From contig JACJKV010000028.1 in the NCBI GenBank assembly GCA_016901755.1, positions 1-33,428 on the forward strand: a stretch of 33,428 nucleotides of DNA, read 5' to 3'. The DNA comes from Thomasclavelia spiroformis. GTDB taxonomy: Bacteria > Bacillota_I > Bacilli_A > Erysipelotrichales > Coprobacillaceae. The notes beneath the pieces are model-generated. The model saw nothing but the letters and a program-made list of their open reading frames with translations, made no database searches and was not told the DNA's origin. The translations under genes and the position numbers were made by a program. Each line of letters opens with the position of its first letter. Positions within the stretch are counted from its first letter, which is position 1. Below are positions 33,298 through 33,428 of the stretch, piece after piece.

Positions 33298-33428
33298 ACA
33301 ATTTCTCCTTACTTATTAATGGTAGTGTCAAAAACAGTTAATTATTTTTTATAATTTTTAACCATAAAACCCCATTCTACCTTGGTTTTTTATATATTTT
33401 GTTTAATTTCCCCTGAAATTAATCTATA

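Noticed and set aside
33326-33331. Perfect TTGACA on the minus strand before malQ
   Set aside because: A -10 at normal spacing would fall on the ribosome binding site, so it cannot be the malQ promoter.
1-33428. CRISPR arrays, tRNA or rRNA genes
   Set aside because: No regularly spaced direct repeats and no tRNA or rRNA signatures were recognised on either strand.

Overview
This is an AT-rich chromosomal window from a low-GC Gram-positive bacterium (Bacillota). The single-gene ORF style, AGGAGG-type ribosome binding sites, CcpA-type cre boxes, a T-box leader and the gene set fit a gut Erysipelotrichia/Coprobacillaceae-like organism. That placement is inferred from gene style and content, not from a marker gene. 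Almost everything is on the minus strand; only two regulatory genes (10137-11939) are on plus.

Region 1 (1-5495) is accessory and surface-related. It holds a very large von Willebrand A (VWA) surface protein with tandem pilin-type repeats, cut by the left edge. Next comes a small unrecognised protein with an internal duplication, then a short AT-rich segment bounded by inverted repeats, then a serine recombinase. The arrangement resembles a DNA-inversion switch for a surface operon and is the most unusual part of the window. Region 2 (5525-9987) has an EF-G-like GTPase, an alanyl-tRNA editing protein and FtsW. Region 3 (10137-12342) has a response regulator with a degenerate GGDEF domain, an RpiR-type regulator and a small helical protein. 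They sit between ftsW and the murD-mraY pair, so the usual mraY-murD-ftsW run is split.

Region 4 (12480-17097) has murD and mraY (lipid I and lipid II pathway), an HPr-like protein whose phosphorylatable His is Tyr, a YtqB/MnmM-type methyltransferase and a MATE exporter. Region 5 (17182-23845) is an oligopeptide ABC importer operon (oppA-B-C-D-F order) with an M42 aminopeptidase as its last gene. It is driven by a clear promoter with an unusual set of phased upstream repeats. Region 6 (23877-26730) has an inosine/uracil-type DNA glycosylase, a HAD phosphatase, an MFS transporter and an O6-methylguanine methyltransferase.

Region 7 (26763-31501) is a compact overlapping trpDCFBA operon behind a consensus promoter and a tRNA-Trp-type T-box leader. 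trpE and trpG are absent from the operon. Region 8 (31531-31840) is a gene-free stretch with two cre-like boxes and a candidate small RNA that ends in its own terminator. Region 9 (31822-33297) is malQ, the 4-alpha-glucanotransferase.
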